Positions 38,662-51,570 of a stretch of DNA of 64,000 bases are shown piece by piece. Origin of the DNA: Kappaphycus alvarezii (Eukaryota > Rhodophyta > Florideophyceae > Gigartinales > Solieriaceae). Each line of letters begins with the position of its first letter. The stretch's first letter is position 1. The notes under the pieces are model-generated. The model made no database searches. It saw only the letters and a list, made by a program, of their open reading frames with translations, and had not been told where the DNA came from. Where the stretch lies: positions 1,860,001-1,924,000 of the forward strand of contig NADL03000451.1 in the NCBI GenBank assembly GCA_002205965.3. The letters run 5' to 3'. The position numbers and the translations under genes are program-made.

Positions 38662-39380
38662 GATGTGAGACGAGGAGCAGGCCTTTAAAACAATTGAGCA
38701 AAGATTGAGGGGAAAAAGGTTGATGGAAGTTGAGCCGCGAGAACCAGATGTTGAAATGAGGCTTGGTGGCGTTTCAAATAACGCAGGGGTAAGAACAAGA
38801 ATGTGGATATGCGGGCGCACAAGATGGAGCACGGTACTGACTTGCGACAAGGACGGAAAGTAATATTATGAGCGAGACTTCAACTGGCGTTTAGAAAGGG
38901 AAGTAGCGTATTCGAAGGAATGGCGGAGTGCAGCAGAACGAAGGAGATGATTGCGGTTAGGCATTCAAGGTAACGAAAACGAAAAAGCGCGCTGTCTTTT
39001 GACGCGAGAGGCAAACCAAGTACAAATGCTGTCAAAGTCCAAGAGTTTGCCCAGTTGTAGTGGCATTCCAATATATAGCTTTCAGTGGATCCCCAGTTTT
39101 TTTTGAATTTCATCTTTTTTGATTTCATGTGCAGCATTATGTTAGGACCCATCAAAATAGTTAATTTTATTCTTAAAAACAATAGATTTCATGTTAACTT
39201 ATTAATAGTTAATTACGAAAGCCCAATTGGCCTCAAAAACCATTTGTCTAATTTCACGTCATTTGGTGGTTGCGATGAGAACAAATTACAGATTTGGTCT
39301 AAGGATGGAGAAAGAGCAACGGATTACAGTAAGTTGGAAATACTGTACCTCACTGAATGGGGTGTCTTACAATCCTCGCA
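38662..39380. other. CHD1 5' region, no other gene
   Basis: An upstream ATG in the same frame (38850) would add a hydrophobic leader unlike a nuclear protein, so this stretch is read as 5' leader and promoter. The rest is AT-rich. Confidence 0.45.
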
Positions 39381-39501
39381 CTACAGTACTGTGCACTACG
39401 GTAGATAAAATGTGCACAGCTTTTACACGCTGTACTGTGCGCTCAACTTTCTCTTAGCGAAGTGTACCGCACAGTACAGTACTGTACAATACAGTACAGT
39501 A
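39381..39501. repeat. TACTG/CAGTA palindromes upstream of CHD1
   Basis: Tracts at 39381-39393, 39430-39439 and 39470-39501, the last with ACAGTACAGTACTGTACA. They lie about 720 bases upstream of the CHD1 start and just outside the next mobile element. Confidence 0.85.
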
Positions 39502-39596
39502 ATTTTTCTGTGAGAACTGCCGGTAAGTTGAAAAGCTGCGCCTGGGATTCTGCCTCGATTTATTTTTCTCTACATTGTCGACGAAGAATGTTTTGG

Positions 39597-39883
39597 TGTT
39601 ATGATTGAAAAATTATGGGTGAATGTATCGAGGGGCTTCATCGTGTCTGCCTTCCACCACTACAAGCAAATCACGCGTGACTTTCTGATTCCAAATATAG
39701 GTCAGATTGTGATGATTGTGATAAGCACACAAACGCTGCGCTATGTGTCTACCTGATATTGTTCATGGTTTGCAAGGACTTGCGCAAGTGCGAAGAAAGT
39801 CTGTTGAACATTGCTATATTATCCCCGACTTTGGTCGCCACTGTCGCTTTTGCTGGTATCCCACACCATCGCTTGTTTTCACA
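39597..39883 (+). repeat. Left direct repeat of the DIRS/Ngaro-like element
   Basis: About 287 bp starting TGTTATGATTGAAAAATTA and ending TTTTCACA. It aligns with 42558-42833 over its length (shared GTGTCTGCCTTCCACCACTA, GGTTTGCAAGGACTTGCGCA). Confidence 0.85.
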
Positions 39884-39939
39884 ATTCGAACCAGCTCCAG
39901 ACGAATCAACCGTCTAGGTCGCCCTTCACAATTCACTCA

Positions 39940-40818
39940 TCAACATGTCTAATGAGTCCTCCTCATCCTCTTTTGCACCATCCACAACTCTCGTCTTGAC
40001 ACCCGTTTGAACAAGGTTGTTGGCATCGAAGGCCAACTCTCCGTGATCATCAACCTTCTCCAGCCGGACTCCGGATCTGCTATCCCCGCAACTCCCGCGG
40101 TTGCCCAAGCAAGTACCTCAGGGAATCAGACATAACCTGCCCCCGTTAACCCTACACTGGGCACCGCAGTCATTCGTCCCTCTACCGAGGCGTTCCAAGT
40201 TAGTAACCTCCAGTTCTCGCTACCTTCGCCCTCTGCAGAAGCCTTGGCCGAAACCTTTGGTACCCGTCGAACCTACGCCGCTACCGTAAAGCTCAACAAG
40301 TTTAAAAACCGTCTACCGTTGCCCCCTTCCCCGTAAGCCGGTTCATCCCAGAACCAGAAGGCTTATTCGGTGGCATCAAGTCAGCTGACCAAAGTGACGG
40401 TTGGGACGCAGAAGTACTCTGGAATATTGGGGATAACTGCGAGAACGCTCTTACCACAGCCCACAAGATCACCGAAGCCCTCGTGGCTAAGGACGTTGCA
40501 GCCGCTACCGTGGCATTTTCCGTTCTTTATCACTTTCTTCAAGCATCTTATTCTCGCGTTCTGGAACGCGTCGACTTCTTCACTGACGCTTTGGAATCTG
40601 GCAAGGTCGAGGCTATTCTCCCACAGAAGTACCTCCGCGAAGACGATTTCAGTTACTCCTCCGAACTCTACAGCTCCACCAAGCACAAGTTCGCCGAGCT
40701 CCGTCCCCAAGCCTACGCAAAGGGGTTCATTACGCAGCAGGCCTCCTCTAGTAACCGGCGCCAAAAACAGCCTCAAGGAAGGGGTAACTCCCAGGATTCT
40801 AAGCCTGATCGCAAGTAA
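39940..40818 (+). pseudogene. Gag-like protein of the DIRS/Ngaro-like element
   Basis: After a Ser-rich start at 39944 (MSNESSSSSFAPSTTLVLTP) and a stop, a long frame reads LQFSLPSPSAEALAETFGT, PEPEGLFGGIKSADQSDGWD and RVLERVDFFTDALESGKVEA, ending in a basic QNRRQKQPQGRG-like tail with its stop at 40816-40818. Its position before reverse transcriptase and its basic C-terminus suggest a gag-like RNA-binding protein; it has no zinc knuckle. Confidence 0.5.
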
Positions 40819-40849
40819 ACCCGTCGCAGCCGCGACCTTTTCTTTCTGC

Positions 40850-42430
40850 TATGTCGCATGTTCTATGGCGCAACACTCAGAAAGCCGCTTCGTATTGGTC
40901 CGAGCACCTCCACGCCTCGGAATTCTTCGTACGTGCAATTCGGTTCGGAGCATACGAAGCACCTATCAAGACTTCCCTTTCCCTCACTCAATTCAAACTC
41001 TTTCAAATCCCTGTCAACCCACAAAAAAGGTAGCTCTTCGACTCCGCCATCGCAGACGCCTTACATCGGAAGACCTACGAAGAAATCTCACCCGCCAATG
41101 CTCTAGAGTTACATCGCCAAGGATACCCCACATCAAATGTTTTCATAGCAGTTTTTGGAGGCAAGCAAGGATTGTTTGTCAACCTCTCTCGTCAATCGCC
41201 TGTGTTCAGAGACGTGCCGGTCAAGATGGAAACTTTACAAGGATTCGCTCTGGAACTCAAACAAGCAGATTTCAAGTTTTCCTTCGACATCGCGAAGGGG
41301 CACCATCACTTCCGGCTACACCCGATTTCCGGAACTGGTTCCTGTCCAAGGTGTACAACAGGTATTTTCGATGTATTGGCATACCATTTGGCTGGAAACT
41401 TTACCCCGTGTACGCCCTTTCGTCTGATACATTCGCCAGCACTACCGTCTGCGAATTCACCCTTACATGGACGACTTCTTAATCGCTGTAAGAAGCCGCT
41501 CTAGCCTACGAAAGGATCGTCAACAAATCGATCATTTACTGGAATCCTGTGGACTATTGCGCACGGAAGACAAAGGAAACTGGACCTGCACTCGCCGAAT
41601 CGAGCATTTGGGGTTCATCTTGGACACTTCAGGTATGGTTTTTGGCATCTCGGCCCGTCGAATGGAAATTTTTCGTGGAATCGCCCAGCAACTCTTACGC
41701 CAAAGTCGCCGTAACCGCCGCCTGGTCGACGTCCGGCTATAACTCCAACTCAGCGGAGTAGCAGTTTAGTGTTCTCTCGCAATGCCTTTCGCTCGATTTT
41801 ACACCCGCTCGATGTACGACTCCCTGAAACTCAAGCCAAGTCAGGAAAAGAGTCGCTGCTACACGCAGCTATTCGGGACCTCAGTTTTGGCGGGACCTTC
41901 CTGTAAGCCGCCAGAACGGCCAATATCAGCCCCATCCCCTACTCTGGCGATGCACTCAGACGCATCGACCTCCATCGGTCAGGGAGGGACTTTAGGATCG
42001 GATCTTCGCCGGGAGCACAAGGTACGTGGGAAGCTCGAGGACTTTGGAACCCAGTACTTGCGTGAGGTCAATCACCTTCCTGGAATTACGCGCAGTCACG
42101 GACAACATCAGATCGTTTGCAAGGATGTTACGCTCTGGAACCCACCTCAAGATCTGGGAGGACAATCAAGCGGTCGTATCGATTTTGAAGCTATGACACG
42201 AAGTCCAAACCGCTCATGATAGAACTCCGAGTGTTACACCGATTGCTTACACGCCTAGGAATATCCGTCGAATCTCATTACCTCCCGTCAGTCGTGAACC
42301 GATTCGCTGACAGGCTATCTCGTCTACACACAGTGGAGATTGGAGGATCAATCTTGAGCCGGTGAGACCGTCTTGCGCAAGGTATCCCCCACAAGGGATC
42401 GCTTCGCAGACAGATCAAACAAGTTTTGCC
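40850..42430 (+). pseudogene. Reverse transcriptase-RNase H, DIRS/Ngaro-like
   Basis: Pieces in three frames give ALELHRQGYPTSNVFIAVFG, LFVNLSRQSPVFRDVPVKME, FALELKQADFKFSFDIAKGH, FRNWFLSKVYNRYFRCIGI and PFGWKLYPVY, then YMDDFLIAVRSRSSLRKD (about 41465) and IEHLGFILDTSGMVFGISAR. FSFDIAKG holds the first catalytic Asp and YMDD the active-site pair. Further on are an RNase H-like THLKIWEDNQAVVSIL and ELRVLHRLLTRLGISVESHY with NRFADRLSR. The FDIxKGxHHFRLHPDFRNW and PFGW pattern is that of DIRS-type reverse transcriptases, as I recall them. Shifts and stops interrupt it throughout. Confidence 0.7.
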
Positions 42431-42557
42431 CGCGCTTCAACAGCGAGCATGCCTGTCCAGGATCCCTTACAATAGACGTTCTTACTCAAGATTGTAGTCC
42501 GGAAATCAACTTCTAGAATCCGCCGCTCTCTTTTAGTTTTCTAAATTTATTATTCGG

Positions 42558-42833
42558 TGTTATGATCGAAAAATTATCGGTGAATTTATCGAGGGGCTGC
42601 ATCGTGTCTGCCTTCCACCACTATAAGCAAGTCACGCGTGACTTTCTGATTCCAAATACAGGTCAGATTGTCAAAAGCACACCAACGCTGCGCTACGTTT
42701 CTACCTGCTAATATTCATGGTTTGCAAGGACTTGCGCAAGTGCGAAGAAAGCCCGTTGAACAGGGCTATATAATCCCCGACTTTGGTCGCCACCGTTGCT
42801 TTTGCTGGTCTCCTGAGTCGTCGCTTGTTCTCT
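42558..42833 (+). repeat. Right direct repeat of the DIRS/Ngaro-like element
   Basis: Copy of 39597-39883 with scattered changes and two deletions (for example GTGATGATT missing near 42670). The right edge is blurred after CGCTTGTTCTC. Confidence 0.8.
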
Positions 42834-44395
42834 CGCCTCCAGTCCTCTACTCATCCTTCATGGCCAATGATAGGCCGTCGTATGTTCTTTTCTTTTGATT
42901 TTTACTTGAGTAATATTTGGATAATATGTTCTTGCATCAGTGGAGAATATTCGGTTCGGTCGGAGTTACAAATGTGCATATTGGCATGGGTGAAGTACCA
43001 GAACTACACTTCTCACAAAGCTCGCCAGCGCGAACGCATGATTTTACCCATTCGTTGTCTTTGTATGCATATGCGTGGGATATGGAACTACTGAGACAAA
43101 ACGGTGTCCGGGATCCGGGTGCTTGGGGAGACGCCCCTTTCTTTTTTTCACCATTCCACCTCTTTCTCTCCTTCCCTTTTCCACCATGTCCTAACTACTC
43201 TATCCGTCCACCAGAAGTCACTTTCTCCAACGCGTGCCTCCCCAAGCCACCCACAAGTGCAAGCAACTATGGCGCGCTTTCGCGCGACACGTCGAATCCA
43301 GATCTTCCCGGTTACTAGGAAAAGAAGTTGGGCGTCAGTTATCCCTGTTAGTACTAGTTTCTTTGCGCTGCTGTAATGCATACTTCAGAGTCAAATTAAG
43401 TAAATGTGTGTAATTGTGTTTCTCAATTTATTACTCATTGAGAGACGCTTCTGTGTCCGCGGTAATGTACTTACTGCAGTGGGGGGGAGATATTGGTGTG
43501 ATTTACTGATCAGGGATGCAGGACGGCTATTTCCCGAAGACTAGGGGGGACATACTCACTGTAGTTGCCGTAATGGCTAGTGAATGCGCATTAATCTGGG
43601 GGGAGAATTTTTTTGAGTGCTCACCGACCTGTACCATGCAGGAAGTGGGCTGGACTAGGCTTCAAGAAATCTCCAGGCAATGGCTCAATCACGACCCACC
43701 CAGAACTCATCCGGATAATCAAGCGATCATTTTTTTGGTCAGTTTTAAGCGATGTAAGGTCGTTTGGAACGACGCTAGTGATGCGTTCATTACCGCCCAT
43801 TCAGTATTTAGAGCACATAAACTGTAAAGTGCGTACAGTAAAGACTTCAACAATGTATGTATCCATAGCAGACAGCGATAAGAACGCAAGCGGATGGAAA
43901 TGGAGTAAAACCGAAGATTCACAGTGCATCCATTACTGTGTATGTAGTGTACTTTACAGGTATGTCGCGCACTACTGGGCATGAGAAATTGTTGTTGAAG
44001 TCACCGGAAATGCAAAGCCGTTCATGAAAAGTCAGTCGGTAACCATTGTGTCGCGAAAATTTAAGAGGTAAAGAAGCCAACTGGTGACGTTAGCGATAAG
44101 GGCGAAAGAAATTGTACACTTATTTGCTTAGACTAAGCTGTTTTGAGCGATGAAAATAATTGCAGAAAGATTATGCAGTAGCAGTTCACTCCACCAAGCA
44201 CTAAAAATGATACACGTGCTGCATTCATAAAACGGCTGAAGATTTCAGTAACCGCTGAGTGCTGAAGGGTTTTATTGCGATACAGAGAAGTTTCACCAAA
44301 ATATCCCATTCTCTGGGCCAGTAGTCGGAGCTACAAGGTCTTCGTACTGTTATGAAAGTGTACACACTATTACAGTGTAGAAGTGTTAGATTGTC
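42834..44395. other. No recognised gene
   Basis: ORFs at 42917-43376 and 43516-43827 are open for about 90-130 residues but lack known motifs. A sequence-similar host gene cannot be excluded. Confidence 0.35.
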
Positions 44396-44401
44396 ACTGT
44401 G

Positions 44402-44597
44402 CGCCACGAATATTGCATGAGGCCTCTTCAAGGACATAAGAGGCATAAATTGCATTGAGCGCTAGCGGGCCACGAATGCATGACGCCTCTATGGGACCTG
44501 AGAGTGCAGAAAATTCATTGGGGCTCTCGGGCCATAGAGAATGCATGAGGCCTGTCCGGTAGGTAGAGAAGTGCAGAAATTGCAATGGGCGCAAGAG
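44402..44597. repeat. Imperfect tandem repeat, about 64 bp, three units
   Basis: Units begin at about 44402, 44467 and 44530. Each carries GCCAC/T...TGCATGAGGCCT, then GGxxxTxAGAGxTGCAGAAATTGCA and a GGGCxC end. Confidence 0.75.
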
Positions 44598-44599
44598 AT

Positions 44600-47500
44600 G
44601 CAACTTCTTTGAGCGCAGTAAAGCACCTCAGACTGAAGGGAATGGAAGGAATGCACTGTTGCGGGTAAGAGAAGTAGTTTGCATCTGTAGTTAGTGGGAG
44701 TCATACGAGATATTAGACACGAAAATCGGTGTAGTAGACGCTACAGCTAAATAGGACAAGTCGATCCAGAGTACTAGAGAGTAATACAACGAGTCTACCA
44801 CAAATGCCGAACGTCATGGGAGCCCGGACTGTCGACGGGGTTCAAAGCGCCGGATATGAATAAATAGGTGGGACTTCGCAGTATGCTGCAGTTGGAAGTC
44901 CCCTAGCAATTGTGCTGATCTGAACCTCAACGTTCTCGAAGTTCTCGATGATTGGCGCGAAGAATGTGAACTCAACACATTCGCGCAGCTTCGACTCAAA
45001 GTCCATTCCGATCAATTCTCTTTAATTTGGAAGTATGAAACTCCTATTCCAATAGAATTTTTCATAAGGATACAGAATATTCCTATAGAGTCCGAACCTT
45101 TGCCTACAATCCATAAATAAATGGTTATTTCTCCTCAGGAGGGCTCCAGTCCAGTTTTTTAAAGTAATTACGGATAGTTTGCATCAATTGGTTTCCCCTG
45201 TCACAAAATACGTACAGTGGTCTACATAGCTTGAGGGTGTATTCATTGCGTATATTGAAGAAGTTCATACCACAGCTAATCTGGTTAAAAGCAGTTCATT
45301 TCATCGTAGGTACCGATTAAAATATACCTCACTGCGCCAAGATCCTTTTAATTGGGATTAATCGCTGCAAAATTATTTAAGAAGCGAAAAGTAAGTATCT
45401 GGAAGCCGGTCTTGAACTAATCTGTGGTTTCGCTGGCTTTTCTCACACTTTCCTGTCATATTTTCACCTCAAATTTTTTGGAACCTGCAGAAAAGTTGCG
45501 GTTTCCACAGCTGTTTCCATTACGGAAGCAAATTTAAGGTTGTCGCCGTCGAGAATAACTCGCAAGGATTGATGTGTCAACATCACCGAGTCCTCTTTAA
45601 TGGTTTCCATAGCGAATCTCAGTATTAAGGGAGCTTGACATATAATGTATGAATAGGGGCGAAATACAATGATGTTTGACTTCGAATTACGGTGCGACCA
45701 ATTGGGCTTTAAATTTCCTTGTATTTGTACTTGACTCAATTCAGGGCCAAATAATGATAAATTTGAGGAGACTTTTGAATTTGATTGATGTTTCTGTTCG
45801 GTATCCGGAAAAAATTTTCATCTTTGTTTCAAGAACCATAACGCAGACACTTTGTAGCAGATGTTCGGGGATATCACTTCATTGAGGCCTCCTTTAATTT
45901 ATGAACTAACATTTTAAGCTCAGATAATTAGAGAAAATTTATCTTCAGGGTCTTTGATGGTGTTTTATATACAAAAATAGATAAACAACACTAATCTCAG
46001 AGTATGAGTTGTGTCCAAAGAGGAGTATATACAGCACTTGGAACGAGAAATTAGCCAGATAATGAATTAAAGTCAGCAAGAGAAGAATAAAGGAGGGATG
46101 AGGGTCTGTATTGCAGAATGAAAACCGTCGACCTCATGTTTTCCTTCGCTTTAAGATCTTTTACTCCAGCAAAAATTTATAAGTACTTCATTGAAGTATA
46201 CGAGTCGGTAAATAAATGCGATCATCTGGTTTATAGAAGATGATACCAGTACTTGTCCTCTTTACTCGGTAATCATACTGCTACATAACTAACCGGAACA
46301 AATTTTAAGGAAGAACAGCATACTCCATTTCCAAGAATATTCCGTGTTGATAGAAAAATTCACGGAGAGGATTCCATTACAGAGGTACTCTAAGGTCCCA
46401 ATTATATTCAAAATGCAGGACGACTACCCGCAAATTTGGATCTATTCATCTCTATTTGGGGTCTCCGCAACTAGTTGTTAATGGGGATGAACGATATACC
46501 AGCTCTTTTACCATAATTTCGATGAGCTTTGCATCAGTAATTTACCGATATCAACTTATACGATATCTCTTACTTTTTTATGATAAAATAAGTTACCGCA
46601 GGTGACACTCAAAGTGCTTGAATGTGTATCCCTATTAGATGAAGGCGCGCGTGTAATTTTTTTTGAATTACCCATTATGGTCCAATATTTTCGCCTAATT
46701 CTGTTTAATAATGCCAGTAAAAAGTCTTTTTCTTCCTCTATTAAAGAAGCATGAGATTCTTACTGAAGTGCTGGGGATATGAAACTTCCTGACAAGTAGG
46801 CGTAGAACACTGTGCAAGACTCCGGAGAAATGATATTCTCCTTTTACTCCACCTTGGACAAGAGAGTTGATGCTCGCAACTATCGTCCAGAACTAGCCGG
46901 GAAATTGTTTCACCAAGCTAATCCTATCCAATAGCGTACAAGTATCTATACATGAAAAAGTGCGGGGTAAGTGGCCAAATAAGCGACTGACTCCGATAAA
47001 TGAAACAAAGTATTAATAGTCAAGTATAAATAGTTGTGAAAGTTGGACACTACAAACATGGTCCTTTAGGAGTGATAGATGAGAATATCATCTTTTAAGA
47101 ATCCTGAAATATCCATACCGTTCATGGATGATTAACCCGGCTTGTATTAACTACAAACCATTCATGTGAGTAAAACAACATCAATCTGGCCGTTCACTCA
47201 ATTATATACGTTTTACACTCAGACATATCCTAGTTAATTAACCAAGTTGATTACGAACTTTTACCATATAAAAATTCAAGGACGCTCAATGAAGTATGTT
47301 TCCTTTGAGTAATACTGTAGCTGTTCTTATTCTTTTCTATTAGTATAAATAATTCATTAGGCATCTTAAACCGTCGAGACTTCCTCAACTATCAAAACAA
47401 AAACAAGAAATTAACAGAATAAATCCACACATTTACGCTTCCGAAAATTACCACAAAATATAACCACAGATAGGATCCGATTTAGATCACATACTAGGCT

Positions 47501-48710
47501 ATGAGTCGTAAATTGTGTCCGGAGACAAGAGGGATTGTGAGAACGTAGTGGATCGCAGACCGACGGAATTATAGCCTTGAGTACATAATGAATATCTTCA
47601 ATTAATTCTGTTACTAATTTCTGGGAAAGCATCTCGACTTTGGCAGATGAAATTTTATCGACACCGTATGGATACCGACATCAGGGGGGTGAAAAATATT
47701 CCTTTTTACCCCCAAGATATCCCGAAATATGAACAGAGAAAGATTATTCAGGTCAACCAAGAAGGAAATTTCCGTTACTTCGGTTTAAGAATACTAAGGA
47801 TGTGCTAATCTCCTATTGTTATCTATTAGGTGCAATTAGAAATTTTATACACAAGACTGCACTCGCTTTCTCCAATCCTCTACCGTCTTTGACGAAACGA
47901 TTTGGCATTCTGCTTAAGCAATCAACATTACTAATACATGCCATTCAAAGGTCAAAGCTGCGGAAACTAGATATCCTATTATGATCTAAAACATCATACA
48001 TTTGTGAACATATTCTCAAATTACGGACCCAACCACTCAAAATAATCATCTCTAAATAGTGTCCTAGATAGATATCTTCAAGAGTGGATACTTCTGAAGT
48101 TTGTAAGCGACTAAAACCTTTAGGTCAATGGAAAAAGTTTCAACTGAAATTCGTAACCAAGCGACCATTGCAGATGTCTATTCCTCCCTCTATGCCACAC
48201 ACAAATTTAAAATAAGTATTTATTTGGGTTTTTGAATACTTTTTTGTCCAGTGTTTCTCTCGATCAAATGTCCCCCAGGGCCATTGAATTTGGCGAAATC
48301 TGCAGCATTACAGTTTTCAGCAAATAAGGAAAGCGCAAAAAGGTTTGATTATGAATACGTCCCGTTGCAATTTTTGGAGGCTACATGATGTGATGCCAGC
48401 GCGCCCCCTTCAGCTTTCACCTTGCAACTATAGGTAAAAAATGTATGGTCAGCTCGTGGTACCTAACTTCACAACACTTTTCGCCTGAGGAAGCATAGGA
48501 TCTTTTCTCCCTTCTGATATATGGGTGATATTTTCGCCGTAGTAGGGCCGTTTTTCAAGTATTTTTAAGTCATGGCAGCAGTCGTCTTGGATATCCACTG
48601 TATTTTTTAACATTGACGAGTTGGATTGAACTTTTGTTGATATTTGATCACATATTAGGTACTAATTCTGTAAAGAACACCTGTGCTAGTCAAAAACCTG
48701 CAGCTACGCC
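44600..48710. other. Long AT-rich stretch without recognisable genes
   Basis: Stops are dense in all frames and no ORF exceeds about 90 residues. The weak coherent minus-strand pieces (45464-45739) could be remains of old elements. Composition is more AT-rich than the host island. Confidence 0.5.
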
Positions 48711-49499
48711 CGTTTTAGGTTTTTGAATTATTCATCTCAACTATCGCGGGAAAAGAGTATAAAATGAGAGTAGGTTTGCTTAGAGTTATTGAAGTTTCGG
48801 ACCAAGGGAGTTTTGCAATAAAATGCCTAAATTCCTTGTTCTTTGTGTTCTTCACACACACTGTATCCAAAAAATGCACAGAGTTAGGTCTTCCTCTGAT
48901 TCGAACCCATTTCTGGACTTCTGAATTATATCCCATTTCTTCTTCTGAGAATCTAAAAGTACAGTGACGATTCCGGAGTCGGTACTGACGCATGCATGTC
49001 AGCCCGACTTTGAGTTCTTGCACTCTGTATAGTTTACGACTCTCTAGATGTTAAAATAAATTAAAACCCTAGTTACTAATCGTATATGGCTAGGGATGTC
49101 AATAGTATTGATTTACGGAGAAAGGGTGGAATCAATACCAATGGCGTAAGTCATGGAGTCGAAATTGACAAGAATTAATTAATATCAGTGCACTTCAAAG
49201 GCATCTATTCCTGGGACCGATTAGTACTGCTAAGAAATGGCCGGGTATCCTTGATCCGATGTTTCAGAGACATCTTGTCTTCAAGCTCATTGTTGAGTTC
49301 TATCGTTCATGCGCTGTGCACATACGGGCACTTCACTTTCATCTGCACTTGATCTCCCCGGCTATTTTTCCTCCCTTCTCAGAGCCTCAAAGTGCTCTGA
49401 TTCCTCCTCAAAAGATTCACGTGAAAGTTTTACACTTCAAGTACACTTTTCAAGGTAACTGTAGAAGTAAGCAGAAGAGCGAAAGCGGGTGAACTCCCT

Positions 49500-50751
49500 A
49501 CCCGAGACAATGAGAGCACGATTTACTCATTCATTTGTATATTATGGTTATTTGCGCCCATATATGGCAGCGAAGTCGCCGGAGGTTGTGGTGAAGGCTG
49601 AAATCTCCCCCTGGCTATCCGGGGATCCAGAAAAAAAGAACCGGAGGTGGGCGACTATTAACAAAATCTCCTTCCACGTGCCATCGGGGAAGGAGACGAA
49701 ACTAAATATCACAATTTGGGTCATGAGGACGTGCGGGAGAAGCGTGATGTTGGCGTGAGTAGAGGCCTCGTTAGGGAAGTATTGAGCAGCCCCCAAAGAC
49801 GCAAAGGATTGGTCGGGGTCGAAAAAATGCCCAAGTGAGCTAGCTGAGTGACTGTTGCGGTCCAATAATGTCCCGCATCTGAAAAAAAACATAATGGCCT
49901 TAGAAATTTGAGCAGCTTTTTGGTCTTAGTCTGAGATCATTTCGCGGCTTTATGCATACATCTCACATCAGTCTTCCTGCCGATTGCAAGTATGGTGTGG
50001 TCAGATCTCTGCTACCTATTCTGAATAAACGTATGGCAACGATTTCCATGCTCAGCCGGATCTCGCTTATGCGTAACGTGGCAATTGAGCGGACGAGATG
50101 GTCCAACTTTTTTGTCAGCGAAACTATGCACCACATATCTGCCTTTGTATATTTCATTCTCTGCGCCATTATTCTTGATAGACACAAAGAAGCGTCTACC
50201 TAGTATATTTGCGTTTTTTGGAAGTTCTTTCTGGATAATGAACTCAAACAGGCTGCGTGGTAGAATTCCGTCGAGCTCTTTGAGTTCTTCTGCAGAAATC
50301 TTCGGATCATTCTGTCGAGTACCGCGTGGCGACAGCACTTCTGCCAAAGAAACATGCATAAGAGTGATTTTTTTGGTATGGAACTTAGCGAAAATACATT
50401 TGGTTGAGAACTCCACTGCTGTCGACATGTTTCGCAGGCAGAATGTAGTCCAAAGAGTATTGAGTTTCGTTATATGTTCTTGGAACCTATGTATTGCGTT
50501 TAAATGTCTTAGTCACCCTGAAGAGTCCACACCATTCTATCGACCTCACACGCCAAACATGGAATTAAATTCCAGAGTACACGTGAAATTCTGCTGCAGG
50601 AGGTGTTTAAACTCTCAGAACCCTTTGGATCCGCATCTCTGCCGTTATATCCGCTATCTGTGGGTGTGCGGTTCGCATCACCGTAGCTCTTTCCTCGCGA
50701 CGTCGTAATGGCGTCGAGCGCAAGTCGAACTGCTACTGCATCAAAGTCCAA
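49500..50751 (-). pseudogene. Element C reverse transcriptase relic
   Basis: Two frames give ELKELDGILPRSLFEFIIQK, ANILGRRFFVSIKNNGAENE and YKGRYVVHSFADKK, then IATLRISEIRLSMEIVAIRL and IGSRDLTTPYLQSAGRLM with DVCIKPRNDLRLRPK. SRDLTTPYLQSA corresponds to the D-x-x-x-AYLQ/S block of copia reverse transcriptases with the first catalytic Asp. The YxDD block is not readable. Several stops and shifts are present. Confidence 0.65.
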
Positions 50752-51270
50752 TAGCGATGAAACAGGACCTTCAGGCCCAATAGTGTCGTTGATATCCTTA
50801 ATTTACAAATAAAGGTCGATATTTTGGTTGAATGCCGGCTTTTTTTCAATATTTTGCGAAATATCAGGCGTTAAGGTCCATAATATCATTCCAAAGAACG
50901 AAATGCGTTCTTGTAATTAACCCCTGGGAATTTCATGGGAATTCCTGCTGATTCTGCCAGAGATTTGAATTACTTACCCTTTGGGAAAGTTTTTTGGTCA
51001 ATACGCATCTTTTCCGGGTATCCAATATAAGTTGCAGCCTCGAAAACCAAGAAATTGTTCGAAATAGTCACGATAGACTTATCTAGTGCAAATATAGCTG
51101 CTTAGAATTCAGAACGTGTATCTACTACGTGTAAAACAGGCCTTCTAGCCATAATAAATAGACTTTGATGTCTTGGTTAAATATTGATTCCGTTATGGGA
51201 AAAACGGTTTTGTACTGTTGGGGACCTCTCGTGAGTTTAAGGCTGATATGGGATGCTTTCGAAATTTCCT

Positions 51271-51570
51271 CTAGTATCTGCTGTTTTTCAGTCCCAACTT
51301 CCCTTTCTTTAGCTGGGAGCAGAAATTTTTACAGTTTTGATGCTGACGGATGCCAAAAATGGCGGTGGGGCCTCTTGAATTATGCTCTCGTACAATACAT
51401 AGAATGTCCTTAACATCCCAGTGTCTGTAAAGGTGTCCATTTGGCCTTGAAATTGGCCAACTGCAAATCTTGCTTTTCAAGACACTATAAAAGTTTTCAG
51501 CTTCTAATTTTTGCCTGTCAAGTACATCGAAGCCGACGAGCGAGGGCACATTTGCATTCAACAAATCCAT
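51271..51570 (-). pseudogene. Element C protease/integrase N-terminal relic
   Basis: MDLLNANVPSLVGFDVLDRQ and ISRPNGHLYRHW are the C-terminal protease strands seen in copia polyproteins; the following HQNCKNFCSQLKKGKLGL is what is left of the His-containing integrase zinc finger region. Confidence 0.5.

Larger units (their letters stand above)
39597..42833 (+). mobile_element. 3.2-kb retroelement with DIRS/Ngaro-like RT-RNase H between direct repeats
   Basis: Two similar direct repeats flank a gag-like frame and a reverse transcriptase-RNase H of DIRS-type appearance. No integrase and no tyrosine recombinase can be read, and no target duplication is apparent. The element lies between the CHD1 promoter region and unassigned DNA. 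Confidence 0.7.

Noticed and set aside
38880-39182. 100-residue minus-strand ORF upstream of CHD1
   Set aside because: Lys/Met-rich then hydrophobic composition without motifs; better explained as AT-rich upstream DNA.
44815-45060. Tc1/mariner transposase relic, from SPSNCADLNLNVLEVL on the plus strand
   Set aside because: The likeness to the SPDLNPIENVW block is short, no other catalytic block is nearby, and the frame is open only briefly.
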